Origin: Populus alba
Lineage: Eukaryota > Streptophyta > Magnoliopsida > Malpighiales > Salicaceae
DNA length: 64,000 nt
Direction of reading: 5' to 3'
Assembly: GCF_005239225.2 (NCBI RefSeq)
Contig: NC_133292.1
Location: 11,743,965 to 11,807,964, forward strand
Shown: piece by piece, positions 32,630 to 45,896 of the stretch
Layout: each line of letters begins with the position of its first letter
Position numbering within the stretch: position 1 is the stretch's first letter
Made by a program: the position numbers and the translations under genes
Notes under the pieces: model-generated
Told to the model about the DNA's origin: nothing
Database searches by the model: none
Seen by the model: only the letters and a program-made list of their open reading frames with translations

Positions 32630-35260
32630 GACAATTCTAGAAATACAATTACAATCCAATGGCTGATAATCATGTTGGGAGACAGCTGGAAGATAGCTAG
32701 GCAGCATTGAAATCTTTTAGACAACGTTTAAAATTTCTGTTATTAGAATCCACTTCAAAAATTGAAAAGATTTCTTCTTAAGTCGTGACTCGTGATGACT
32801 CTTTAAACGGGGCACATCAATTTAGAAAGGGACATGGGAGAATTTAATTAAATTGGACCTGGTCCTCCGGGTGGCCCAGCCATATAAACTTGGCTACCAA
32901 ATATTTCATTTCTTTAATTCAATCCATATTATTATTTTCAATTCGATAAAAAATACCAGACCAATTTCAGTCCCAAACTTTACAAGTTTGCAATCTAATC
33001 ACTAAGCCTTTCCAGACTATTCAAGTTCCTTTCAAGAAACTTCTGCTTTTCAGTTTTATTTTATTTTTCTAAAAAATAACAAATTGATATTGTTTAGATT
33101 TTCTTTATAGTTTTGATATGTTAATATTAAAAATAAAAAACATATTGCTTTGATGTATTTTTTAAAAAAACATTGCACTACATTACCAAATATACATTTA
33201 AATTAATATCATTTTAGAAAATTTTTGAGCATTTTTATGAATATAAACACATGCTCAAGGTTAAAGTTTATTTAAACTTTATAAATCATGTTTTAAATCT
33301 CATCTTTAATTTTTAATTCGATAATTCTTATATTAACATGATAGTATCCCAATCCGATTCAAACTGATATATAAATGCATGGAAATTTGTTTTTGCCCTT
33401 TTCAGCTAATACCAGATATTTCAAGAAAACTGGGACGAAAAGGCAGGGCATTGGCAATCCACCCGCTGACAGCGTTTCTTCCTGGCAGCAGCCGCTTGAC
33501 AGTTTTGGCTAAGGTGGCAGTTCCTCCATCCAAACACCGAAATGCGGTGGAAGTTCGTGCTATTCGGAACTTGGAAGCGCCCTCGAGCTCGAGCAAATTC
33601 TTGCATGCCTGATGTGATAACCACAGTACTGTGCTCTGAGATGCTCTCATTAAATCAAAGAGTAGTGGCATTTACTGTCAGTAAGAAAATACGACATCGT
33701 AGAGAGATTCAAGAACACCTGGACCTTCCCTGACACTAACTTGCAATCAGAATCAGCCTCGCAAGGGAATACAAGAAAGTTAGTGGAAGCAACGTGAAGA
33801 TGAATCTCACAAAGCAAGTCTAGCCTCCAACCTAGCTACCATTCTCGTCTTCACAAACTTTTCATGATTCATCTTATTATATTAACACTTTAAAACTATA
33901 TATAAAAAATCAATTTAATATTTTTTAAAAAAGTTAAAATCACTTTTTAAAATTATCCAAAAACAAAAGGTTTCGTAAACACGCCTACTAACCTGTTTGG
34001 AATAAATACAAGTTTGGAGGTTGAAATTAATTGAAGTACAGTGTCACAAGCTTGAATTGAATTTGTGGGCCAAAGCTCTTTTGGATCAAAATTGAAATAA
34101 GTTGACTCATGCCTAGAGATCACAAGCTTGTTCATACTTGGCTTAATTGCACGGCGCCAGCTTTAATTTTTCAAAGCCTCAACCGCTTCAACATCTATAT
34201 AATAAAAATGTTGATCCAGAGCATAAAATCTAGAGAGGTAAAAGAGTAATAATTTCCCGGTCTAGTTTTGAATTGTGAGAAAACATGGTTCAACCTCTAT
34301 TCTGGTGGAGCAATGCCCCGGGGGCTTGCAAGTGTCAGCCAAAAACAAGGAGGACGTTCTCCGAAGTCAGACAATCATGCACATCCTCTTGGAATTCTTT
34401 GGAACAACAGTCCCAACAGCAGTTAAAATTACTGAATTGTCACAACCTTGAGAGTTCACATATTTATTTGAAAAAGATAAATATTAACACATTTAATTGG
34501 TAAAATTCTCTAAAGTAAACACTTATTATGTTATTTTATTTTTTCAAAATGAGATAGGATAAGGGGATTTAGGGATTGGAAATAGGCAGTCTAAAATTCA
34601 CTGTGCCTCCAGTTGTAAAGAAAGAAAGAAATAAATAAATGCTGGCAAACACCTAACAGAGATTTTTTAATGACCTTGGAAAAATTGTCTAGCAAAAACA
34701 TAAGATGTTTTCCTTGAACTATAAGAAAACAAAAAGGAAAAAAAATCCATAATTGGTAAAAATGTAGTGATCAATGTCATGATATTCAACTTTATTTTGT
34801 CCTTTTCAAGCCAAAAAAAGCAATCTTCATTGTGATCCTTCACAATCTTCCTCACCCTGGCCTTTTTGTCAAACCTTCATTGATACTCTTCAAAATCCCT
34901 AAAAGCTTGTTAGGGTATCTTTTGTTTCCCCTTTTAGCTAATTTGAACATCGCCAAATAATCCCACTCACTAGCCCTTCAAATTTTAGATATCAAAGTAA
35001 TAATTTGGTAAAAAAAATTCAATTTCATCCTAGCCTAGAAAAAAAAACTGAGAAAGAGAAACGGAGAGATATAAATCAAGCAACAACTAATTAAATGTTA
35101 TATCTGAATTTCAGATTTCTGCTTCTGAACAACTAAATTATTTCTTATATGATCACAAGAATTCAAGTATCTATGCCTTTCAAGATGAAAGGAAAACAAG
35201 AAAAAAATGGCACTTAAAATCAAAGGAAAAAAAAAACATGAATAAAGTTAGTAATTTTCT
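32630..35260. other. Intergenic; no gene recognised with confidence
   Basis: The stretch 33379-33735 is less AT-rich than its surroundings and is open on both strands (77 codons plus, 89 codons minus), but neither translation resembles a family I know. A dispersed AT-rich element copy lies at about 33055-33200. The remainder is AT-rich without features. Confidence 0.5.
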
Positions 35261-36163
35261 TCAAGGGCTCTTACTGGCATAAATCAACAAAGAGAATTCG
35301 ACCCTTTCTTGCTCTTTCTGCACCAATTTCTCCTCCAACCACAGCCTGCTATCCATTCCACTTCTTGTCCTGAACATGAAGACAGCATAGCCGGAACCAG
35401 GATTAAAGAACCAGTCATGGACATCCCAAAGCAGATCAACAAGCAATCCATCAAGAAACACTGTCTGGTTGCCTCTAAAATTCCATTGCAGCCTCTTTAC
35501 ACGAATCACCGTCTTCTTATCAATATATACAGATAATACAGGATGCTTCAAGCCGTCAGTTTCTCCACTACATTTGATCACAATGTCATGTTGAATTCCT
35601 GTTTCACAAAACTGTGCCTTTGTCGCATAAATAGTATTGCCTGAACAATGCTCTTGCCTTGAAACAAGACTGACTTTAGCAACTGAGGTACTGCTAGTTT
35701 TGAACTTCTTGGTCAAAGTTTCTTCTCCTATATCACCCAGTACGAGGCCTATTTCTGAATCAACCATGACCAGGACATAAAACCCTTCAACAGGTTCAGG
35801 TCCTAACTCATATTTAGCAGAAGAAAGATCCCAGAAGACTTCAATCTTTGAAGTGTCAGATTCAATCAATTTGTTGCCTTTCAGCTTTCTAAAGAACCTG
35901 GTATGAGTGCCGAGTTTGAAAGAAGTTGAAGGGTCATTGCCAAATTTAATGCTAAGGCCTTGATTGGTGTGGTTTTTGGACCAAGAAACAGTGGCCAGGA
36001 GTTGTTTTTGAGTTGAGAGGATGATTTTATAGAAACAAGAGACTGCGTTTTGGACAGACGGGGTTAGACCTGGAGAGATACAAGCATTGTGTGAAAAACT
36101 AGAACATGAAGGATGCGACACATCTATGGCGTTTTCACTAAAACAAGATACTATATCTCTCAT
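35261..36163 (-). CDS. DUF868 family protein
   Basis: Intronless, 300 residues from the ATG at 36163 (MRDIVSCFSENA). An in-frame ATG six codons earlier would add MFLFFT, but the family typically starts just before a cysteine-containing segment like RDIVSCF, so the later one is preferred. Motifs that recur in DUF868 proteins (PF05910) are visible: NAVSCFYK, STFEVFWDLS-like IEVFWDLSSAKY, GPEPVEGFYVLVMVD, RVKRLQWNFRGNQTVFLDG and WDVHDWFF. There is no signal peptide or membrane helix. The molecular function of the family is unknown. The leader is CT-rich (the plus strand shows GAGAGA runs at 36232-36261). The gene is complete and isolated. Confidence 0.9.
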   Translation of the reverse strand: MRDIVSCFSENAIDVSHPSCSSFSHNACISPGLTPSVQNAVSCFYKIILSTQKQLLATVSWSKNHTNQGLSIKFGNDPSTSFKLGTHTRFFRKLKGNKLIESDTSKIEVFWDLSSAKYELGPEPVEGFYVLVMVDSEIGLVLGDIGEETLTKKFKTSSTSVAKVSLVSRQEHCSGNTIYATKAQFCETGIQHDIVIKCSGETDGLKHPVLSVYIDKKTVIRVKRLQWNFRGNQTVFLDGLLVDLLWDVHDWFFNPGSGYAVFMFRTRSGMDSRLWLEEKLVQKEQERVEFSLLIYASKSP

Positions 36164-36303
36164 TGTAAAGAACAAGAACAATTCTTTTGATGAAGATATG
36201 GAATAAACTTCGATTGGGTTCTTCAGTATGGAGAGAGAGACAGAGAAAGAGAGAGAGAGATCTGAGTGTTAAGGGAGATGGGAGTCTCTCTTTTGGCTTT
36301 TGG

Positions 36304-36309
36304 CTTATA
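36304..36309 (-). promoter_or_regulatory. Possible TATA box of the DUF868 gene
   Basis: TATAAG on the minus strand about 140 bases before the start codon, upstream of a CT-rich leader. Confidence 0.35.
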
Positions 36310-36319
36310 GCAAGAAGAA

Positions 36320-37412
36320 AATGTATAGTTTAATTTAAACTTTAAAGGCTGGCCAGGGTAGGTGCCTTTGGAACTCTCTTTTTAATAATTTTTTTTTTAC
36401 AAAGGAAATTCATATTACAAGGAGAGAAATAAGGAGAGAGCAGGCAAGGAAATCTATTTTCCTGACAGCCCGTTTGTATTTAACATGATTCTCTCTCTCA
36501 CACACCTTAAATTATGCATCTTATAAGAAGGAAAAGAATAGAAGATTGTAAAAAAATAAATAGAAGATTGAGCTGCCAGTTCATGTTAAAAAAAACAATT
36601 TTAAATAAAGACGGGGAGAAAAAGAGGGCAAGGGCATAAAAGAGGTCGGACCTCCGGCATCATTTTCGAGTTTGTGACATGATCATGTTTTGCCTTTAAT
36701 TCCATTCCTTGGCTTCGGTGAGTAATATAAAGAGAGAAGAATAATTGAAGGAGCAAAATGGGTGATGGGATTTTCGTTGATTGCTCTTTTAAGGAATGGG
36801 GATTAATTTATTTTTAGTTACTTCTTTTGATTATAGACAAAACCGACTCAGCGGATCGACCCGATCCACCAAGACCTAGACCAGGACAATTGAGTTAAAA
36901 ATCTAGGAATTCAAGGTTTTTTTTAATGAAAATTTAGGTTAATAGATAGCAAGCTGACTGATTTATGATTCAGGTCTTGGGTTGGGTCTAACCCAACCCG
37001 AGACAGTTCTATAGTGAGATTAATCATTAAGGATAAGGTAAGAAAGTTGGGGAAAAAAATTGAGAACAGCTATATAAGACATGGAGGAGTGTGACAAGAT
37101 GTCTTGGGTATTATACGATAGAACAAAACTTGTGTGTGAATTTCCGCTACAGACATGATTTATGATAGTGAAATTTGGACCCCACAAAATAAATTGTCTG
37201 AAGAGCCAGTGACCCACGAACTGCTACTCCCAACACACCAAGGGATAATGAGAGCAAGAAAGTTGCCTTTGTTCCCCCCCTTTTTTTTTTTTTTTATTAT
37301 TATTACTTTCATTTGACTCTCGCCTCGGAATAAAAATTAGGAATAATTAAAAAAGATTATATAATTTGATCTAATTTTTTTTATATTTTCATAAATTATA
37401 TTTTCTATTTTA

Positions 37413-37455
<43 letters not shown>

Positions 37456-40335
37456 AACAGTTTCCATCTTCAATATTATATTTTATTTGAATCTTTTACT
37501 TAATTGGGCGTGTAATTAAAGTATAATTTATGAAAGTATAGAGAAAATAAAATTTAGATTAAATCATATGAGATTTTTTTATAATATCCATTAAAATTAA
37601 AATAATTATGGAGTAATATACTATATAATTAACTATTATATGAAATAATGTTTTTTAATTAGTGATGATCTTGCAGGCACACAACCTTTAATAAAAAAAT
37701 ATCATGTGGTTGCAGTTGGGAAGGATGACCTTTAAAATAAATGCAACCTAGAAACTAACTAATCATCCATAGTGACATATATTTTATTTTTAAATTCTTG
37801 GTCAATAAGCTCCTCCTATCAAATGAGGTTTATTATTTCCAAATTTATTTTTATAGAAGGTGGAAAAATAGATGATATGTTTAGTTCATGGAATTTAAAT
37901 TTATTATTAAAATTAATAGTCTAAAAAAAGGATGTCTCAACTCTCAATAAATAAATAAATATAAAATACGAAGTCCACAACATATAAAAAATCAAATAAA
38001 AAAATCAAGAATACAAATTGCCATGTAAAAAACAAACATGAAATCAAGATTAATTGTGATGCATGAGATATTTTAGGAAAATATATATTTTTCTTTGTTA
38101 ATTTTATTTTTTTCTATTTTTATTTTTCTATTCTATATTATGGTGCCTTTTTAGTTATTTTTTTATTTGAAGAGAACTGTTTTCCTTTTTTTATTTTCTT
38201 TTTATATAAAAAGTCGTAATAATTTTTTGACAGATAATAATATAAATTAAACAAAAAATTGAATATTTTGACTATCTTCCTATATTTTTGATGTTTTTAG
38301 TCTTTTAAAGATTTCTACTTGTAACAAAATCCTTTATTCTTTGTTTCCATGTAATTCAAATTATGAATAAATCCTCTTTATAAAAGTATAAAGTATTCCA
38401 AAAGAATCCCCTCCCCGTCTCTCCCAAACTCTCCGAAGAAAAGATAGATACACATTAATTAGCTGTTTGAATTTGTTTATCTTAGAGGTCCAGCAAGAGT
38501 AAAGCAAAGCTCTAGTATTTTGGGTCAAAAAGTTGCATAAATAGGAGAAAAGAAAAAAGAAAAAAAAGCTATGATTTAATACATTGAAAAGCTAAAAGCA
38601 GTGATTAAAAGGAAAGAAGAAAGGCATGCCTTGTGATTAGCACATGCAGGTGCTAATACTATCCTCATTGTTAATGAAGCATAATAATTAATGGGATGGG
38701 AAAAAGGAAGAAGAAGAAGAGGAAGGTTTTAAACGAGGAGAGGAATCCGAAACATAGAAAACAATCCAAGTAGAGCATTATGACTCCTCCTTGAGTATAA
38801 GTGAAGAGAGACGAGGCATGATTTTGTGTTATGGGCCACACGATGGTTTGGTCCTACACCAAGGGCATGTTCCCTCATTATGACCAAGCAAACTCTCATT
38901 TAGAGAGAGGATGTTTGGGAGTGTGGTAACGGTAAATAACCCAAAAGCATGCCAATATATATTTTTTATTATTTTTAATATATCAAAACGATTCAGAAAA
39001 TACAAACGAACTAATTTTATAAAATAAAAAGCTGTTTGGATAAACAGCCTCTAAATCCATCCTCCAAAACTGTTTGATATATATATATTAGTTCCTAGGC
39101 ATCATTAGTATTTTGATTTTTTTTTTACTATGAATATCCGGATCGATTTATGAGTACCTCAACTAATTTTTTATATTCTGAAATTAATAATTAGATAAAT
39201 TTTTAATGATTCTAAAATTTATAACACTAAAATTAATAACTTTTAATAAATAAATTTAGAACATCATTGATATTTTTTTTTATAATTCATTTTAATTCAA
39301 TTTCGGATGTTGATTGGCTTGGATTTAAAGGATGTTAAAGATAATCAATTGACTCAGAATACTAATTAGGAAAAAACCATCATTGTTAATTATTCAAGGT
39401 TGTTGTAGTGTTGTAAATCATCCTTTATTTATTCACAAATTCGTTACACATATGATAGCTTAGCAAGTTAATTAGACATCCTCATTTTCAATTGTGATTC
39501 ATGGCACGTGTACTTTATTTTATCCATACTGAAATTACAAAATTCTCAAAAAAAAAAAAAAAAAACCAAGAATTGAAGCGTATTTTTTTTTCTTTCAATT
39601 TTCTATTGAAATTCAAATTGATAGATTACATTCCAATTATTTTCTGATACTTTTTATATAAAAAAAAACTCGAGATAAATATGATTTCTCTATTTTTCAT
39701 GTACATCGATTTAAGAAGGTTTGGCACTCAAAAACTATCTTAAATATAAAGAGAAAATATTTCCAATCCCAGAAATCATAAACCTGATATTCTTACAAAA
39801 ATTCCCACAAGACCACAACAGACGTAACAGGAGGATGGGAGAAGGAACCGAATCTGTGAAGAGTGCAACACCCTGAGCACAACTGGAATCCGTAATTCAT
39901 AACAATGTTTCTATTTTATGGTCCTAAACACCTGGGAAAAAAAAAAGGGTTTTGTTAATTAGTACTTAATTAAAGCTGATTGATCTGTCATCATTAACTC
40001 ATAATCCATGCGTGGCCAAAGCTTTGTATTTCTTGGTAAGGGAACAACTTTATTCTTGGTTTGGTTACCGAAAAATAAAAGTATTCCAACTTTCTTTGCT
40101 GTTCATACAGTATTTAACATTAGTCCCTGTGTTAGGTAGCTGTCGACAGCAGCTAAGATCATCAGGAAACGTGAGAGCAACAATCATAAAGAAAACAGAA
40201 TCCTATCGGGAAGAAATTCTTCTCCTTTGGCTCTACTTGATTCCAAGAAATTCTCACCAACCCTAATCACCATTTGGCATCTTCCTTCACCAAAAAAAAT
40301 TTACCAGCATTGAATTTTGTATAAACGTACCCACG

Positions 40336-40369
<34 letters not shown>

Positions 40370-43300
40370 TTGAAAGGTTTATTGGGTTTTTTTATTTTAT
40401 TTTTTGTAACTGATCTGTCTCTGCCATTCTCAGCAATGAGTAGAGCTTAACGACCACGTTTCATCAGCATATGATCTTTTCTTTATTTACATGTTCATCA
40501 GTGCTTTCAGATTGGCTTACACTTTATGAAACTTCCAGATATTATACATTAATAATGAAGGGAATTTCTAAAGAACACTTGGCTTGTAGCCAAGATTAGG
40601 CTTTGCCTATCAGCAAAATAACTTTTTGGTTATAGGGTAGAATACATGAATCTATTCTTGTCAGGAAAGCTAGCTAGTATCATGTCGTGCATGCTGCAAC
40701 TTGCTAGTGAGGATAGTATAGAGGACCGAGTAATCAGTTAGAGCCACCTGTTTTCTTAAACAATTGGAGTCTGCAAGATTTGAGAGTTGAAGAAATCATA
40801 ATACCGAGGAAAGTGTCAGAATAGACAGGAATTTAAATGCGACGGTTCGATTATGTCAAATTCCTGCTGATATCACTAGATGCCATCAATTTGCACATAT
40901 ATATAGACACACACACACACACACACTCTTTTTTCGTATAATATTCTCTCATTTATTAAAAGTTAATCGAATATATATATATATATATATATCATATTTT
41001 AAAAGTCAACGATGAAAATCGAATTTATAGTTGATAGGTTGAATGAATCTCTCCTTACCCCTTGAACCCATCATGGGACAGAACACCTATATATGCTTAA
41101 TTAGCTACAATTTAAGCTCGTTGAAGGTCGAACCATTAATTCTAAACCCTCAAGTTAAACACCTCCCTGGCCTAAAAATGATTTCTTTTTCTTACCTCTT
41201 TTCTTTCCAAATATGCCAAATTAACTTCTAACGATCACCAAAAGGCACGTAGTCGTTGACTGTACAGTTGGAAGTAATTAGCAAGGCTCAGCATTTTGTC
41301 ATAAAACATATCAAAAACAGGCACGGGAAAATGAATACGGAGTCAGAAGCGAACAGCATACAATAAATTTCTGTAAAACTAATAGAGTTGTTGCTGTCTC
41401 GCATTTGACTGTACTACTCAACTGCAAACAATTCCCTGAAACAAAGGGCCGATGTATTTTAATCTAAGCACACTGAAGGCTGACCATCACAAGAAGCCAC
41501 TGCAAATTAAAAATAAAAATAAAAAATTGTATGACCATCGATCCCAAAAACACCCAGCAAATAAACAAGAAGAGTGTCAGCAACTTGCACGCTTTCCCTC
41601 TTCATTATCTTATTCAATCCACCGTATCCTCTCATTTATTATTTCCTTCTGGTAAATAAAAAAATAAAAAAAAAGACATTTTCGCCACTAAATTGCATGT
41701 GCAATTTCAGTTCTCCAAGCTAAGAGCATTGAAAATATGAATTATAATAATGTAGAGTGAAGAATGCATATTTGTATATCGGTAGTGTTGCGTGGCAACT
41801 GAGATCTGATAGGTTTGCTGCTTCTGGGAAGTTGTAAGCTCTATTTCCCAGGCAACAGAATTACAGAAACTAAGACCAACGAAAATGACACAACGTGTTC
41901 CGTATTAATTTTTTGCACCTGTTTTTTTTTTTTTTTTAACGTCATTATTGGATTAGCCAACTCTGTTGTTATTACATCTACATCGCTAAGTTGCTTACAT
42001 CATGTTAAAACAACTATATTTTTTGCACGTGTTGTTAAAACAACTATATTATTTTAATTTTTAAAAAATAAAAATATATTGAAACTATATTATTTTAAAT
42101 TGATCCAAATTAATCCGTTAATCCAATCAACTCGTGACCTATGCTTTCTAAAGCTAGTTCATTGGGACTTTGGTTTAACAAGTTGCACGTAAATTTAACA
42201 ACTAGACCCGTATCTTTTCACCATACCCATACATGAGTTCGAAGAACCATAATATAACCTTTACTTAAGTAGCAGCGGAAAGTTGGTGGCTTGAAATTAT
42301 TGACCATGAATCCACGACAATAAGTGACAGATGAAATGATATAACTCCAATTTTTATGCACAAAATAAAATAAACTAGGATATACTGCCCATGAAATATA
42401 TCATTTTAAGACAAAAACAAATATGACGAAAATTGCACTGAACATAAAGTGGAATGCAACGCCGGACCCGCAAAAGCAAGTTAAAATGGCTTGAGTATGG
42501 GCGTTCTAGTTTGTGAGTTTGAGTTGTCAGAATATCAAAGATTGATTCTTAAGAACTCTTTACAGCAGCGAAACAAATTTAAGGCATTTCAATCATTTGA
42601 AAACAACTAAATCAAGAGAAATTACAGTGTTAGCTCAGTTCATATATATTGACTTGGCCAAACACCATTATCTGAACACATAAAATTAGCCACTCACAAG
42701 AATGGATTCTTCCGCATCAATCAATCAAACTGGCTTTCGTACATAGATTAAACTATGTAAGAATTTTCCTAGATCCAAATTAGTCCTTGGACATCCTCTA
42801 AGTCAAGCCTTTTAAAAAAAAATTTCTCCGGGTCCGCATATAAAACCCAGCAAACATTCAGAACTGAGATGTTTGGCCCAGATTCCAAATCTCTGCTAGA
42901 TTTTCAAGGATAACGAGTAGAAAAGAACATCAAACCGTACAAATCAAATGAATCTCCAACATCTCATTTCCGATAAAACTCTCTGACCAAATGGCCATCC
43001 ATTGATAGGTATAAAACATTCGCATTTTATGTCAAGCAGGTGAATAAAAATTACGTAACTCAGGAATATACAATATGGATGCCACCACCACAAGAATCTC
43101 TTCTCTATATGGATTTCCCAAAATTATTGATCTTTGTGGAAATTTCTAGTGCTGAAATTAACTACACAATCTCCACATGCGTACCATTTTATTCATGCAC
43201 TAACTGGATACAAAAGTCAGTATCATAATCATATTCAGATACTGTTATCACCTCAGTGGAAATTTTAAATTCACAAATGATCAAAGGACATCGAGAATAA

Positions 43301-43400
43301 AATCATCCTGCCACTTATCACAAAACCAATTCATCACATGGTAGAGTAGAAGAATTTCATGAGATATCTCAAGACTTGACTATTAAATTAAAGGTAGGTA
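36320..43400. other. Intergenic; no gene recognised
   Basis: Seven kilobases without a convincing coding frame. It holds (AT)n tracts at 37415-37451 and 40339-40367, a partial dispersed-element copy at about 38925-39060, and many short ORFs of low-complexity composition. Nothing resembling a transposase, reverse transcriptase or receptor domain was seen. Confidence 0.55.
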
Positions 43401-43502
43401 AACAAGCATGTTTAGCAGTTGACCTCAGGAAACTTGAATTTCAGTTTTGAAAAAACTGATTGCCATTCAACTATTCGTTCTTTGCCGCTGCAAGCACTGG
43501 CA

Positions 43503-44889
43503 CTAGATGGGACTGATATAATTAGCAAATCTACCTGTAATCAAAGTATAAAAAAATAAATTGTCATAAAGCCCTATTCTTCAAGTGATCCAAAATGCAA
43601 TTAGATATTTTAGCATGTAAACAAAAATTGGTGATAGCTATACCTTATATGGATTGCAAAAGCTGCTATACACAAATAGGAAAAACATTATTTTCAACTT
43701 GATTAAGTTCTAAACTAGTTGGAATTGCTTAGCTTTTCCTTCATTCAATTCTGTTAATAACGATTTATCTCTACTACTTAAAAGGTAAACAAATGGAAAG
43801 TACATTTCAGCGGGCAACATTGTATATTCAATAAACACAGACAACTCACACCCACAAACTAAAAGAATAATCCTTGCCAATCTTCCTTAAATCCAATACA
43901 AGTTCCTCAAATTTTCATCAGCACTTTTTCTAAATCAATTGAAGTAACCAAAGGATAGGCAAAAGGCAGAACTTGATAATCAAAATCAGGGTTAAGACAT
44001 TCATCTTTGTTCCCAGGATATGCCTTTGATCTTTGCATCATGGAACCTTCCCAGTATCTAAAAATCCTTAGTACTAGCTAGAACAGAAAGCTTTCAGTAA
44101 AATCTGTTTTATACCGTTCTCATGATATCAAGCTGACTTAGGATTTCGCAACTGCACATTTCCCAAAAGTAATCTCACAAGCCCCTTGCCTCCTTCCTCT
44201 CCATTCATTCAAGACCGAATTCCCAGGACCGCTAGAGGAAAATTCATCTTTGAAAAGCAACTGGTGGGTGATACTTAGTTGCTCTTTAACCATTCTTCAC
44301 AGTAGAACAATAAGCTCAAATTTTCACTTTCATAGAATGCTACAATCCCCCCTACAAGTTATCAAAATTGCAGAAGAACAAGCTCAAGGCAACAAATCTT
44401 CCAATTCTGACCAGTTGGGCCCTAAGAGAAGTACTCAAAGCTGCTTGACAGTGCCGGATTCATGGCAAATACGATTCCCAATTCCTTTTTCTTCAACCCA
44501 TCTTCCCTTTACATTTAAATCACGAATAGTATTCAATATCATTTTGGATCATTAAAATGCCATTCATTTCATTTCAAAGATATAAAAGAGAGAAGGGGTT
44601 GAAAAGAAAGACCTTCAGAGGAGGTGCTGACTTCGCTTGGGAGTTTGGATACAAGGCAAGCAGAAGCAATGGCGCTGTGGACAGGAAGAAGCGAGCTCAA
44701 TTCTCGACGCACCAATCTCGAAGACGAAATGCGGGAGTGACAATGGAGAGTCAAATTGGGAAGACGGATTGGAGAAGAAAATTGAGAAAGATAAACCCTA
44801 GCTGTTGGTGATGCTGATTTTTTTGTTGCTCTTAGTGCTGCTCGCATTATGTTGGAGGTAGACCTCCCTGCACTTGCCCAATTTGCCAT
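43503..44889 (-). CDS. NFD6/NOXY2-like small mitochondrial protein
   Basis: Two coding exons, 44889-44613 and 43534-43503, separated by a 1,078-base intron, give 102 residues. The N terminus is rich in Ser, Arg and Ala without acidic residues (MANWASAGRSTSNIMRAALR), which fits a mitochondrial targeting peptide. The conserved segment VRRELSSLLPVHSAIASACL resembles the R..LG..QSLLPLHSAVA region of NUCLEAR FUSION DEFECTIVE 6 / NONRESPONDING TO OXYLIPINS 2 proteins. The short second exon ends with GRFANYISPI, a C terminus I associate with this family. Family knowledge: mitochondrial, required for polar nuclear fusion or oxylipin signalling in Arabidopsis; biochemical activity unknown. The start at 44889 was chosen over one 11 codons upstream because the added residues are charged and would spoil the targeting peptide. 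Confidence 0.75.
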
Positions 44890-44986
44890 TTCCAATCTCC
44901 TTTTCTTTCTCTCCTTCTTCAACCCTAAAACCTCTTTAAAACCTCAACACCTCTTTCTATTGATGATGGCGTTGGATTCTGGTCCA

Positions 44987-45052
44987 TGGGCCCTCTCAAT
45001 TTCACAAGGCCCATAATAACCACAAGTCCCACCCTTTGCGTTTTGCTGGGCT
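44987..45052. promoter_or_regulatory. Three site II (TGGGCY) motifs upstream of the NFD6-like gene
   Basis: TGGGCC at 44987-44992, its complement GGCCCA at 45008-45013, and TGGGCT at 45047-45052, within 165 bases of the start codon. Such motifs are common in promoters of plant genes for mitochondrial and ribosomal proteins, where TCP factors bind. Confidence 0.55.
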
Positions 45053-45896
45053 TGTATAGAGTTGCTAATTAGTGATAGATATATTTTTTAAAAGTATTTT
45101 TTAAAAAATATAATTAAAATAATTTTTAAAATTTTTATTTTATATTTTATCAGTGCATCGAAACCGAAAATATTAAAAAATATTAATTTAATATTTTTTA
45201 AAAATAAATATACTTTGTAAAACGTATAAAATCTAATACTAAAACAACAAATCTCTCTTTTCGACATAGTTATTAATCTAGCCAAATGGGTTGAGCTGCA
45301 ATCTGACTCCGGCCACGTTTTATTTCTAACATAGTTCACACACTCTCTTGATATCGTTCCTTCTTATTCTTCTTGCTCGTGGGAATCTAAAGAATTGAAG
45401 GTGGAAGAAAAATGTTCTTCCAGTTAGCTTCCAAAGAGACAAATAAAAGACAAACCAATAACAAATCCCCATATGATCTCCGCTGTTCTTTTCGACCTAA
45501 TCAAGGGGCTGAAAGTGAACCACAAACACAAAACTCACACAACCAAAAACAAAACGACAATCAAGCTCACTCTGTATAGGTATGCATTTGCCAGGCCGCA
45601 AGAAAAAGTTACGGAAATGAACAGTAATTGGAGGCAAAAAGTAATAGCTTAAACATGCAAAGATTCGATATAGCTGGAGTACAATTTTCAGTAATACTTG
45701 ACTGTCATAGAAAAGAAATGAAAACTGAGCACAGTTCCTACCCCTCCATAAGCGACCTTAACAACAAATGAATGCATCAGCAGAAATGCTGAGGAACGAC
45801 TTAACCAGGATTTCTCGAGAAGTAAAAGGAAAAAAAAAAGGAGAGAGAAATGCGGAGAATAGTGCAAAAATACAACCAAATAACTGGCTAACAAAA

